A stretch of 10,441 nt of DNA from positions 1 to 10,441 of the forward strand of contig CAZOXG010000031.1 in the NCBI GenBank assembly GCA_964583845.1, written 5' to 3'. How positions within the stretch are numbered: position 1 is the stretch's first letter; each line of letters begins with the position of its first letter. The translations under genes were made by a program, and so were the position numbers. The notes under the pieces are model-generated. The model saw nothing but the letters and a program-made list of their open reading frames with translations, did no database searches and had not been told where the DNA came from. Of this stretch, positions 1-5,832 are shown piece by piece. The DNA comes from JBAWVR01 sp964583845. GTDB taxonomy: Bacteria > Patescibacteriota > Minisyncoccia > Phycocordibacterales > GWA1-40-21.

Positions 1-67
1 TAACTTCCCGACTTTTACCTTGGGATAAATTATATTTTATGTACTCAATTATTTTAGGATCGATCAT
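1..67 (-). CDS. N-terminus of a hypothetical protein (runs off the left edge)
   Basis: An ATG at 67-65 on the minus strand opens a frame that stays open to the window edge (22 codons), starting MIDPKIIEYI and continuing with NLSQGKSREV. From memory, a short helical N-terminal segment of the form DPK-I-x-YI-x3-L-x2-G-x-SR-E-x-I occurs on many hypothetical and membrane proteins of Parcubacteria; this is recall, not a search. It lies 42 nt downstream of the DUF1566-type gene on the same strand. The DNA before the start is almost pure A/T, and no Shine-Dalgarno sequence is visible. A weak -10-like TATAAA lies 4 nt before the ATG. Function cannot be stated from this fragment. Confidence 0.6.
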   Translation of the reverse strand, partial: MIDPKIIEYIKYNLSQGKSREV

Positions 68-109
68 TATATTTATATGTTAAATTATTTATTTAAATTT
101 ATTTAAATA

Positions 110-1105
110 CTAACGAATACAAATAACTGGTTGGTTATATGTTTTAGGACGAGGATCAGACATACCAAGAAAATCGACTGCGAGTGCTTTTTTATCATCT
201 TTAGATTTTGGGTCCTCGGTTGAAGACCACGCATACCCGCTCGTGAATCTTTTATCATCCATAGGATATTTTCCAGTTTTAATTAGTATTACGGTCATTA
301 AATCGAGGAATTCTTCTTCTTTGGGCAATCTGCTACCAATGGCTGCACAGGCAGAAATAGCATCTTTCCAATTCATTTCTTTTGGCAAAACCGTCCAAAC
401 CAAAGCTTGCAAAGCTTTTTTCTTTTTTTCGAGAGCGGTAGTATCACTTTTAGTTTGATCCGGCGTAACTGAAACATCCTCGGCTTTTCCTGAAATTTGA
501 TCGGGGGTAATCGCACTATTTATTGTTTGATTATTACCAGAATAATCAACCTCACCACTAACACAACGAACTGAAACGTTAGGAGTATCTAGGGGAAACG
601 GCATACTATCTACACTGTGATCTTTGATATGGCCGGCTACAATATAATAAGCATTGGACGCGATATTATTTTTTTTCATAATTTCAGAAGTTAAATCAGT
701 ACTGGACCAATACATTTTAGTTTCATCAAATCCGCCAGGGGTATCCCCCTTATCCACAAATTGATTACTTATAGCATTTTTTAACTCATCACGAGTTGGT
801 AATCTACCTCCAACCTCTGAACAGGCTTTATTAGCGTCACTCCAAACCATAATGCCTTGATCAGCTGTCCAATTTAATGACGATAACTTTGATGCTTCCC
901 TCAGAGAAGAATCAAAGAGAGTTCCTCCAACTTTTTCTGTTTTTGGATTTGGATTTGCCTGGATACTCTTGCTATTGGAATTTAAATTGGGTTTTATTTT
1001 ATTTACATAAACATAAGTTCCCCCACCGGCAGTTAATAGGGCAATAATCGCAATAATTAAAGGAATGACAAATCCGTCTTTATTATTTTTAAGTTCAAAT
1101 TTCAT
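110..1105 (-). CDS. Membrane-anchored protein with two Lcl C-terminal (DUF1566)-like domains
   Basis: The protein has 331 residues from the chosen ATG at 1105. Residues about 10-31 form one hydrophobic segment (GFVIPLIIAIIALL) followed by a Gly-rich turn, so it is probably anchored with the rest outside. Two repeats follow: about 77-184 (motifs VWSDANKACSEVGGRLPT, YWSST, VRCVSG) and about 234-331 (LVWTVLPKEMNW, AISACAAIGSRLP, AWSSTED, PVICIR). The pattern of W, paired Cys, GxRLPT and WSST is that of the Lcl C-terminal/DUF1566 fold, related to formylglycine-generating-enzyme and C-type-lectin-like domains. The linker carries two TPDQ motifs. An ATG seven codons upstream (1126) is in frame, but a TGTTATAAT box ends 6 nt before the downstream ATG, so the downstream start is preferred. 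Ligand or partner is unknown; a surface binding or adhesion role is inference. Confidence 0.8.
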   Translation of the reverse strand: MKFELKNNKDGFVIPLIIAIIALLTAGGGTYVYVNKIKPNLNSNSKSIQANPNPKTEKVGGTLFDSSLREASKLSSLNWTADQGIMVWSDANKACSEVGGRLPTRDELKNAISNQFVDKGDTPGGFDETKMYWSSTDLTSEIMKKNNIASNAYYIVAGHIKDHSVDSMPFPLDTPNVSVRCVSGEVDYSGNNQTINSAITPDQISGKAEDVSVTPDQTKSDTTALEKKKKALQALVWTVLPKEMNWKDAISACAAIGSRLPKEEEFLDLMTVILIKTGKYPMDDKRFTSGYAWSSTEDPKSKDDKKALAVDFLGMSDPRPKTYNQPVICIR

Positions 1106-1111
1106 AAAATG

Positions 1112-1120
1112 ATTATAACA
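1112..1120 (-). promoter_or_regulatory. Extended -10 promoter element of the DUF1566-type gene
   Basis: On the minus strand TGT-TATAAT is followed by CATTTT and then the ATG at 1105. The 6-nt gap places the expected transcription start on or next to the ATG, implying a leaderless mRNA. There is no convincing -35 box; the extended -10 TG would compensate. Confidence 0.65.
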
Positions 1121-1140
1121 TATCATGATTAAATATCTAA

Positions 1141-1839
1141 TTATTTCCCCAACCTTCTCTTTCTATTTCCAAAGTCATCTATTACTTTATCAAAATCCTC
1201 TCGAGTTATAGCCGGCCAATACATTGGCAAAAAGAACCATTCGCTATAGGCCGATTGCCACGGTAAAAAGTTTGAGGTTCTCAATTCCCCACTCGTGCGA
1301 ATAATTAAGTCCGGATCGGGAATATCTTTGGTCCATAAGAAATTAGAGAATTTTTCTTCGGTTAATTTCAATATTTCTTTTTTGGTTTTAGTTTCAATCA
1401 GTTCTTTTATCGCTGACAAAATTTCTGCTCTACCGCCATAGGAAATTGCTAAAACCAGGCATAGTTCCCCATTCTTAGTTTCTTCCTCAGCCTTAATAAT
1501 TTTCTTCTGTAAGTCTTTTGGCAATTTTTCTTTGTTGCCCATTATTTTTAATCTAACATTTTTATCTTTAAAATCTTCAACACTTTGATCAAGAGCCTTT
1601 CTAAAAAGATCCATTAGGAATTTTACTTCTCGAGGGTCACGCTTCCAGTTTTCGGTTGAAAAGGCATAAGCAATTACATATTTAATATTAGAATCTTTAG
1701 CCCAAGCCAAAACTTCTTTAAGTTTTTCATATCCAGCTGTGTGTCCGGCTGTGCTGTCAAGTTCTAATTCCTTGGCCCAACGTCGGTTTCCATCCATTAT
1801 AATTCCAATACATTTGGGAGTTTTTCGTTCTTCTTTCAT
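1141..1839 (-). CDS. uppS: Isoprenyl transferase (undecaprenyl diphosphate synthase family)
   Basis: The 232-residue product is a cis-prenyltransferase, the cytosolic enzyme that condenses isopentenyl diphosphate onto farnesyl diphosphate to make the C55 lipid carrier for cell-wall polymers. The family motifs are all visible: IIMDGNRRWAK (residues 13-23) with the catalytic Asp at 16, GHTAGYEKL (32-40), AFSTENW (59-65), SYGGRAEI (133-140), and DPDLIIRTSGE (175-185) followed by SNFLPWQSAYSE, whose last Glu (200) is the expected Mg-binding residue. Length is close to the usual 230-255. It starts 101 nt from the divergent methyltransferase gene. The ATG at 1839 lies 6 nt after TGTTATTAT, so the message is probably leaderless. 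Product chain length cannot be read from sequence; C55 is the family default. Confidence 0.95.
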   Translation of the reverse strand: MKEERKTPKCIGIIMDGNRRWAKELELDSTAGHTAGYEKLKEVLAWAKDSNIKYVIAYAFSTENWKRDPREVKFLMDLFRKALDQSVEDFKDKNVRLKIMGNKEKLPKDLQKKIIKAEEETKNGELCLVLAISYGGRAEILSAIKELIETKTKKEILKLTEEKFSNFLWTKDIPDPDLIIRTSGELRTSNFLPWQSAYSEWFFLPMYWPAITREDFDKVIDDFGNRKRRLGK

Positions 1840-1845
1840 AAGTAA

Positions 1846-1854
1846 ATAATAACA
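1846..1854 (-). promoter_or_regulatory. Extended -10 element of uppS
   Basis: On the minus strand TGT-TATTAT, then TTACTT, then the uppS ATG at 1839. Gap of 6 nt as in neighbouring genes; no Shine-Dalgarno sequence. Confidence 0.6.
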
Positions 1855-1860
1855 CTTAGC

Positions 1861-1909
1861 ACGGGCCCGGCCTAGACAAACTTTCTTTTACAAACTAGGC
1901 CTGGCCTGT
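1861..1909. repeat. Inverted repeat between the divergent uppS and trmH-family genes
   Basis: Arms 1861-1875 and 1895-1909 (core GGCCTAG / CTAGGCC) pair over 15 positions with one mismatch and one G-T pair. The 19-nt loop begins ACAAA and ends ACAAA. It is GC-rich in an AT-rich intergenic region and sits just behind the -10 boxes of both divergent genes. No T-run follows either arm, so it does not look like a terminator. A protein-binding site covering both promoters is possible but unproven. Confidence 0.7.
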
Positions 1910-1921
1910 ATGGCAATGTTT

Positions 1922-1930
1922 TGCTATGCT
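1922..1930 (+). promoter_or_regulatory. Extended -10 element of the TrmH-family gene
   Basis: TGC-TATGCT is followed after 10 nt by the ATG at 1941. The expected start of transcription would leave a leader of only about 3-4 nt. Confidence 0.45.
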
Positions 1931-1940
1931 TTAGACAATT

Positions 1941-2675
1941 ATGACCAATAGCCAATCCAAATTAATTCGTTCCCTCCACGACAAGAAAAATCGCCAAGAG
2001 CTTGGTCTGTTTTTGGTTGAGGGGGCCAAAAGCGTGATTGAAGTCTTACAATCGGATTTTGAAATACAGCAATTATTCTCCACCTCAACTTTCTCTGATC
2101 AAAATTTTGAACTTATTGAGAGTAAAGTTGGGCGAGCCGAAATTACCGAGGCTTTTGAATTGGAAAAAGCTGGCACACTAGAAACTAATGATTCTGTCAT
2201 TGCCATAGTCAAACAAAAAAACAATACTCTGCCAAACCTTTCCAAAGATGACTTAGTTTTGGCTTTGGATGATGTTAGAGATCCTGGTAATTTAGGTACA
2301 ATCATTAGAATTGCTGATTGGTATGGTATTAAAAATATTATCGCCTCTAAAACTAGTACAGATTTTTACAATAGTAAAGTTATTTCCGCCTCAAAAGGTT
2401 CTTTCACTCGTGTTAATATTTTCTACACCGATTTAAAAGAGGTTTTGGCTAATACTAAAAAACCAATCTTGGGTGCTTTTATGACCGGTGAAGATGTCCA
2501 CAATTTTAAATTTCCGAAGAAAGGAATTTTGGTTATGGGTAATGAATCAAATGGTATTTGCCCAGAGATTGAAGCCTTGGTAACTAATAAAATTACTATT
2601 CCCCGCTATGGCCAGGCAGAATCTTTAAATGTGGGAATCGCGACCGCGATTATAATAGATAACTGGAAAAAATAA
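1941..2675 (+). CDS. TrmH/SpoU-family RNA 2'-O-methyltransferase
   Basis: A 244-residue SPOUT-class enzyme that transfers a methyl group from S-adenosylmethionine to a ribose 2'-OH of rRNA or tRNA. Residues 1-95 form the N-terminal RNA substrate-binding domain (LIRSLHDKKNRQELGLFLVE near 8-27). The trefoil-knot catalytic domain shows the three family motifs: DDVRDPGNLGTIIR (110-123) with the catalytic Arg, LVMGNESNG (197-205), and IPRYGQAESLNVGIA (220-234). Length and domain order fit the RlmB/YsgA/TsnR type rather than the shorter TrmL type. It is the only clear plus-strand gene, divergent from uppS, and ends just before a strong terminator. The modified nucleotide cannot be inferred from motifs, so no gene symbol is given. 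Confidence 0.92.
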   Translation: MTNSQSKLIRSLHDKKNRQELGLFLVEGAKSVIEVLQSDFEIQQLFSTSTFSDQNFELIESKVGRAEITEAFELEKAGTLETNDSVIAIVKQKNNTLPNLSKDDLVLALDDVRDPGNLGTIIRIADWYGIKNIIASKTSTDFYNSKVISASKGSFTRVNIFYTDLKEVLANTKKPILGAFMTGEDVHNFKFPKKGILVMGNESNGICPEIEALVTNKITIPRYGQAESLNVGIATAIIIDNWKK

Positions 2676-2740
2676 AAAAGCCGGTTCGCGACTTGACCGA
2701 ACAAATTACTATTTGTTTTAGGTCGCGAACCGGCTTTTTT
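2674..2740. terminator. Bidirectional intrinsic terminator between trmH-family gene and the 43-residue ORF
   Basis: Arms 2680-2692 and 2722-2734 are a perfect 13-bp GC-rich stem (GCCGGTTCGCGAC), flanked by A6 and T6 that extend it to 19 bp. The loop contains a second hairpin, AACAAAT/ATTTGTT (2700-2717). T-runs on both strands let it stop transcription from both sides. Confidence 0.9.
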
Positions 2741-2743
2741 TTG

Positions 2744-2875
2744 TTATTTTTTACCCTTGCCACTTTTCATCTGCGGTCTTTTGGCCGTACCGCGGTTACC
2801 ACCTTCGAATCTAGAGCCGCGAGTGCGATGTTCTAATTTATTAACGAGAGATCCTTTGTCTTGAAAATTTTTCAT
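2744..2875 (-). CDS. Small basic protein of 43 residues, unknown function
   Basis: Read by hand on the minus strand: ATG at 2875, TAA at 2746-2744. It begins MKNFQDKGSLVNKLEHRTRG, has an Arg/Gly-rich middle (RTRGSRFEGGNRG, 17-29) and ends KSGKGKK. Net charge is strongly positive, there is no hydrophobic segment and no Cys. Evidence that it is real: a perfect TGATATAAT box ends 7 nt before the ATG, matching neighbouring genes, and the stop lies directly before the bidirectional terminator. The RGG-like composition suggests nucleic-acid or ribosome binding, but no family was recognised, and it could be the detached basic tail of a larger RNA-binding protein. Confidence 0.7.
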   Translation of the reverse strand: MKNFQDKGSLVNKLEHRTRGSRFEGGNRGTAKRPQMKSGKGKK

Positions 2876-2882
2876 ATATTAA

Positions 2883-2891
2883 ATTATATCA
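2883..2891 (-). promoter_or_regulatory. Extended -10 element of the 43-residue ORF
   Basis: TGA-TATAAT on the minus strand, followed by TTAATAT (7 nt) and the ATG at 2875. This is a consensus extended -10 and supports a leaderless message. Confidence 0.7.
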
Positions 2892-2910
2892 CAAGTAAAA
2901 ATAAAATTAT

Positions 2911-2937
2911 GGCCACCAAGTCATTTGACTGGTGGCC
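2911..2937 (-). terminator. Terminator of the GC-rich 135-residue gene
   Basis: GGCCACCA (2911-2918) and AGTC-side bases pair with GACT/GGTGGCC (2927-2937), with one bulged A and a loop of four. On the minus strand the hairpin lies 13 nt after the end of the gene at 2950 and is followed by the U-rich stretch ATAATTTTATTTTT. Confidence 0.7.
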
Positions 2938-2949
2938 ACCTTTCTTTTT

Positions 2950-3357
2950 TTATTGGACTTTGTCCATTTGTTTTTTGTACCAGTCAGCATACTTTCTGAT
3001 CAAGGCTGTACGCCGGCGATTGAAAGCAGGGGCTCCTTCAGGCGAACTCAATTTCTTCAAGCATCGCCGAAGCGACTGAAAGTGCCGAGGGTGCGACACG
3101 AGCTCAAGACACCGGTCCCAAGCCCGATTGGAAATTTCAGCGCCCGCTTCACAGCACATGAGAACCGCCATGGCGTCGTCAAAAGTCTTGGCTTTGACCA
3201 ATTTTACTGGCCGATCGTCACACACACCCAGAGTCTGTTTTACGAGATCAGACGAGATAAAAGAGTCACTTTCACGTCCAGCCAGAGACTCCGCGATCGC
3301 CATGCAGTCTGAGAGTGAAAATTCGGATCCCTTCTTCTTTTTCTTTCGGTTCGACAT
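2950..3357 (-). CDS. Hypothetical protein, GC-rich and compositionally foreign
   Basis: A 135-residue soluble protein starting MSNRKKKKKGSEF; family not recognised. It has a Lys-rich start, six Cys (18, 46, 68, 69, 83, 99) without zinc-finger spacing, a probably helical middle and a basic C-terminus (RRRTALIRKYADWYKKQ, 114-130). A hand count gives about 54% GC for 3001-3300, against roughly one third in neighbouring genes. The start at 3357 was chosen because GGAGG (3367-3363) lies 5 nt before it, the only strong Shine-Dalgarno in the window. The in-frame ATG at 3417 would run codons through the leader hairpin and is rejected. It has its own promoter and terminator, so it is a single-gene unit. 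Composition and signals suggest transfer from another host or a different expression mode; both are inference. Confidence 0.75.
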   Translation of the reverse strand: MSNRKKKKKGSEFSLSDCMAIAESLAGRESDSFISSDLVKQTLGVCDDRPVKLVKAKTFDDAMAVLMCCEAGAEISNRAWDRCLELVSHPRHFQSLRRCLKKLSSPEGAPAFNRRRTALIRKYADWYKKQMDKVQ

Positions 3358-3362
3358 ACAAG

Positions 3363-3367
3363 CCTCC
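3363..3367 (-). promoter_or_regulatory. Shine-Dalgarno GGAGG that fixes the start at 3357
   Basis: GGAGG on the minus strand, 5 nt before ATG 3357. Unlike other genes in the window, which mostly have a -10 box at that distance, this gene has a canonical ribosome binding site. Confidence 0.75.
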
Positions 3368-3377
3368 GATTTTGGGT

Positions 3378-3396
3378 CACGAGAACTACTCTCGTG
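3378..3396 (-). promoter_or_regulatory. Hairpin in the leader of the GC-rich gene
   Basis: CACGAGA (3378-3384) pairs perfectly with TCTCGTG (3390-3396) around a 5-nt loop. It lies between the predicted transcription start and the ribosome binding site. No T-run follows, so it is not a terminator. It could stabilise the mRNA or bind a regulator. Confidence 0.6.
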
Positions 3397-3407
3397 GTTC
3401 GTATATA

Positions 3408-3435
3408 AAATTAGCACAAACTAAAACTATAGCAA
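3408..3435 (-). promoter_or_regulatory. Candidate promoter of the GC-rich gene
   Basis: On the minus strand TTGCTA (3435-3430), a 16-nt spacer ending in TGC, and TAATTT (3413-3408). This predicts a leader of about 44 nt holding the hairpin and GGAGG. A competing -10, TGC-TATAGT (3434-3426), overlaps the -35, so the choice is uncertain. Confidence 0.4.
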
Positions 3436-3451
3436 TGTTTAATTAGCAATT

Positions 3452-3475
3452 AAAAAACGGCCTTAGCCGTTTTTT
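3452..3475 (-). terminator. Terminator after the two-gene membrane-protein unit
   Basis: AAAAAACGGC (3452-3461) pairs with GCCGTTTTTT (3466-3475) around the loop CTTA. It lies 7 nt downstream of the stop of the 104-residue gene. The core GGC-CTTA-GCC is the same as in the tRNA-Leu terminator. Confidence 0.85.
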
Positions 3476-3482
3476 TTAAATC

Positions 3483-3797
3483 TTATTTATTTGAAAGAAA
3501 AGCTTTTTTAAACTGTTCTCCAGCTGAAAACAAAACTATCTCCAATTGTGCTTTATCCATCTTTTCTATTAATAACACTATCCCCTCCCTAATTTCATCC
3601 AAACCTTTGTTAATTTCAATTCGCCGATCAGATTCTGGTTCTAATAAAATCCTTCCGCTATCCAATATAGATTCTATATGGAGTAGCGTCACCACAGCCG
3701 TGTAAGCTTCTGATTCTTGCCAATGTTCTCGGTATTCCTGTATTAAATATCTACCAAAAGAAATTGTGTGTAATAAACCAATTTCAGTTTCTTTCAT
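3483..3797 (-). CDS. Helical hypothetical protein of 104 residues
   Basis: Family not recognised. The sequence has no membrane segment or signal peptide and reads as amphipathic helices: residues 12-27 (SFGRYLIQEYREHWQE), 33-50, then a charged stretch ERRIE-type region near 54-66 and 67-98. It begins 2 nt after the stop of the DUF6159-like membrane protein and shares its terminator, so the two are very probably co-transcribed and translationally coupled; no Shine-Dalgarno is visible. A small cytosolic partner of that membrane protein is a reasonable inference from the arrangement only. Helical bundle proteins of this size include four-helix proteins related to ribosomal S23/IVP-type proteins, but no motif here proves such a link. 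Confidence 0.75.
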   Translation of the reverse strand: MKETEIGLLHTISFGRYLIQEYREHWQESEAYTAVVTLLHIESILDSGRILLEPESDRRIEINKGLDEIREGIVLLIEKMDKAQLEIVLFSAGEQFKKAFLSNK

Positions 3798-3799
3798 TT

Positions 3800-4699
3800 T
3801 TATTTAGCTTTAATAGTGTTTTTAATTATATCTTCAGAAAAACCCTGAGGTACTCTTCCTGTGCGAGCGTAATCGAACAAAGCCAATTTAAAGATCGAAC
3901 TTAGAGTTGAAGAAATGATTGTCATAATAATTACTGCAATGACAAATAAAGTAATCACCGAAGCAATTACAGCAAAGGTTGGAACCAATACTATTATTCC
4001 AATAGATAAGGCTATGAGTAAAAAAGTAATTACGCCAAAAAACAAACCAACACCGAAATTAATGATAATAGCTTCACCCCAAGTCTTCTTCATTATATTA
4101 GCTGATTCTTTGAATGACTCCTTAACATCCAAATTACCAATAACCAAAGCTGGTAGACTGAAGTAAGTTAAGACATTCCAAGCTGCGCCAAGTATGGAGG
4201 ATACAATTGAGCCTATAATTTTGGACTTGCTGGCAATAATCTGCAACACCAAACCAACAGTGGCCAAGACAAGTGACCAGAGAAGAATTTTATTTATTTG
4301 TTTTTTAGCACTATTAATGCCATCTTTAAGACTTAAATTTTGACCAGTAAAACGTCCTTGAACCACAAAGAATAGGCCGGCTTGGAAAAAATTAATAACA
4401 AAATAGACTGAGGTGTAACCAAGTAATAATAGAGTGTAAGCTAAAATAGTGCTAAATGGTCGACTAGAAGCATCGAACAAACCGGCAGCCGAAGCAATAA
4501 AAAATATAATACCGATTACCAATATTGCCAATACTGTGGAGATGATTGAAATTACCGGAAACCACATTATTTCTTTATCTAGCATCATAACTTTCCACGA
4601 CTCCATTACGATGGTTTTACTAGCTTTAAACTTCCCTATTTTAACTACGGGTACTTGTGATGCTGATACTGGGGGTATTTGTTCTGTTTGCGGGGGCAT
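3800..4699 (-). CDS. Polytopic membrane protein, DUF6159-like
   Basis: A 299-residue integral membrane protein. A Pro-rich soluble start (1-20) is followed by a segment SWKVMMLDKEIMWFPV (34-49) leading into the first membrane helix (about 47-72). Further helices lie near 84-113, 136-155, 161-187 and 209-270, giving about six to seven. The arrangement of a short 'SW..l..DKEI..FP' start, a mid-loop ESFKESANIMKKTWGEAI (194-211), and an end IFKLALFDYARTG-VP-GF (269-287) matches my recollection of the DUF6159 family, whose function is unknown. It is the first gene of a two-gene unit with the 104-residue protein. The ATG at 4699 lies 29 nt after a TGTTATAAT box, so this message should have a short leader, unlike its neighbours. 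Confidence 0.8.
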   Translation of the reverse strand: MPPQTEQIPPVSASQVPVVKIGKFKASKTIVMESWKVMMLDKEIMWFPVISIISTVLAILVIGIIFFIASAAGLFDASSRPFSTILAYTLLLLGYTSVYFVINFFQAGLFFVVQGRFTGQNLSLKDGINSAKKQINKILLWSLVLATVGLVLQIIASKSKIIGSIVSSILGAAWNVLTYFSLPALVIGNLDVKESFKESANIMKKTWGEAIIINFGVGLFFGVITFLLIALSIGIIVLVPTFAVIASVITLFVIAVIIMTIISSTLSSIFKLALFDYARTGRVPQGFSEDIIKNTIKAK

Positions 4700-4728
4700 A
4701 TTTTATCTTTATTAATATTAATAATTAC

Positions 4729-4737
4729 ATTATAACA
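4729..4737 (-). promoter_or_regulatory. Extended -10 element of the DUF6159-like gene
   Basis: TGT-TATAAT on the minus strand, 29 nt before the ATG at 4699, leaving a leader of about 22 nt. This leader contains only AAAG-like weak pairing to 16S rRNA. Confidence 0.6.
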
Positions 4738-4789
4738 CCGGAGAAAATGAAGGACAAAATCAACTATTTTGCATCTATAATTTTGTTAA

Positions 4790-5380
4790 TTATTTAGGCT
4801 GCCCCTCCGATTGCCAAACCTTCACTGACTCAACAGGATGAACTAACATTAAGACATTCAAGGTTAAATTATCACGAACCCAGAATAAACAACCTAATTC
4901 CATTATTATAATCAAAGCGATACTAATCCAGATTTTAGAGAAGCGAGCAATCAAGAAACCAATAACTACCATCACGACATCACTTACAGAGTTCAAGACA
5001 CTATCCCCCACATAACCTAGAGCGATAGTTGCTTCACGGTAACGATTGATAATTAATGGTGAGTTTTCTAATAGTTCCCAACCAGCTTCAATAACTAGGG
5101 CAATCAAAAAACGATATTTCAAAGGTAGCTTTCTGGCCACTAACCACAAAAAAGCGTAAAAAAGGATACCGTGAATAATGTGAGAGAAAGAATAAGCATC
5201 AGCCACACGTTGTGAGTTTTCACTGCTCCAAACATTATTGTCCCACCAGCCAAATCGGCCGTCAGGTCCAAAAAGTGATCGCCCCGAAAGTAATTCTACA
5301 GTTGCTACTACAGACAAAATTATAAGTCCGCCGATAATAGCCACGCGATATTCCTTTATAAAATTAATTATTTTTGTCAT
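4790..5380 (-). CDS. DUF2585 / UPF0314 family membrane protein
   Basis: The 196-residue protein has about four to five membrane helices (13-30, 66-84, 90-105, 129-147, 149-167). Diagnostic family stretches are visible: NSQRVADAYSFSHIIHGILF (55-74), EAGWELLENSPLIINRYRE (98-116), GYVGDSVLNSVSDV (122-135), and the end with WVRDNLTLNVLML and a terminal VWQ. These match the conserved His, Glu, Asn, Arg and Asp of DUF2585 (UPF0314), known mainly from alphaproteobacteria and also present in CPR genomes as I recall. Family function is unknown; polar residues buried in the membrane suggest an enzyme or transporter, but that is inference. A TATAAT box ends 6 nt before the ATG, so it is probably transcribed on its own even though the upstream gene ends only 26 nt away. 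Confidence 0.88.
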   Translation of the reverse strand: MTKIINFIKEYRVAIIGGLIILSVVATVELLSGRSLFGPDGRFGWWDNNVWSSENSQRVADAYSFSHIIHGILFYAFLWLVARKLPLKYRFLIALVIEAGWELLENSPLIINRYREATIALGYVGDSVLNSVSDVVMVVIGFLIARFSKIWISIALIIIMELGCLFWVRDNLTLNVLMLVHPVESVKVWQSEGQPK

Positions 5381-5386
5381 TTATTT

Positions 5387-5392
5387 ATTATA
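5387..5392 (-). promoter_or_regulatory. -10 element of the DUF2585 gene
   Basis: A consensus TATAAT on the minus strand, 6 nt before ATG 5380, squeezed into a 26-nt intergenic gap. No TG extension. Confidence 0.55.
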
Positions 5393-5406
5393 TAAATTAT
5401 TAATGA

Positions 5407-5814
5407 TTACTTAAATGGTCCGAAAAGCTTTGGTCCACGGTCACCCGACTCAAAAACAAAATAATAGTCTGGGCAATCAACGATAGAAATATTATTCCAG
5501 GCTCCTATAAAACGGGAATCACTAAATGAATAGTATTTGGCAAATAAGGCCTTTTTATCGCCACAAAGAAAATTTCCATCACCTTCATTCTTAATAGAAG
5601 TGTTGATATTTATTATATTCCACTGTTTAGAATCATTACTTTCTATCTCCTTACTACGCCATAATTTTTCATTCTGAAGTACAGAATATCTATTATAAAT
5701 ATTTTCATCCACAAAAGGTTTAGGCGTGCTAAATTTAAAATATACAAGCATGACAACAAAGGCCAAAATAATCACTGCCACAACTATCAATATAACTCTT
5801 AGTATTTTACTCAT
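5407..5814 (-). CDS. Small protein with one N-terminal membrane anchor, unknown function
   Basis: 135 residues from the chosen ATG at 5814. Residues 1-27 are a short basic start (MSKILR) and one strong hydrophobic helix (VILIVVAVIILAFVVMLVYF), followed by a polar domain outside the membrane. Two Cys, in FLCGDKK and VDCPDYY, could form a disulfide. The C-terminus ends FESGDRGPKLFGPFK. No family was recognised. A GTG two codons upstream (5820) is in frame but overlaps the region between the TATAAT box and the predicted transcription start, so the ATG is preferred. The gene begins 18 nt after the stop of the metallopeptidase-like gene and has its own -10 box. Confidence 0.75.
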   Translation of the reverse strand: MSKILRVILIVVAVIILAFVVMLVYFKFSTPKPFVDENIYNRYSVLQNEKLWRSKEIESNDSKQWNIININTSIKNEGDGNFLCGDKKALFAKYYSFSDSRFIGAWNNISIVDCPDYYFVFESGDRGPKLFGPFK

Positions 5815-5820
5815 ATGCAC

Positions 5821-5829
5821 ATTATATCA
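5821..5829 (-). promoter_or_regulatory. Extended -10 element of the small anchored protein
   Basis: TGA-TATAAT on the minus strand, then GTGCAT, then ATG 5814. The 6-nt gap decides between the ATG and the GTG at 5820. Confidence 0.7.
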
Positions 5830-5832
5830 CTT

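Noticed and set aside
1106..1126. Upstream ATG (1126) for the DUF1566-type gene
   Set aside because: The TATAAT box lies between this ATG and the downstream one, so the upstream codon would probably not be in the transcript.
2861..3424. Three plus-strand ORFs opposite the GC-rich gene
   Set aside because: They are mirror frames of a GC-rich gene; the minus frame has a promoter, GGAGG and a terminator, while these have none.
4748..4798. Plus-strand ORF of 16 codons after ATG 4748
   Set aside because: Too short, no promoter, and it runs into the end of the DUF2585 gene on the other strand.
5815..5820. GTG start for the small anchored protein
   Set aside because: It falls between the -10 box and the expected transcription start; the ATG at 5814 fits the shared 6-nt geometry.
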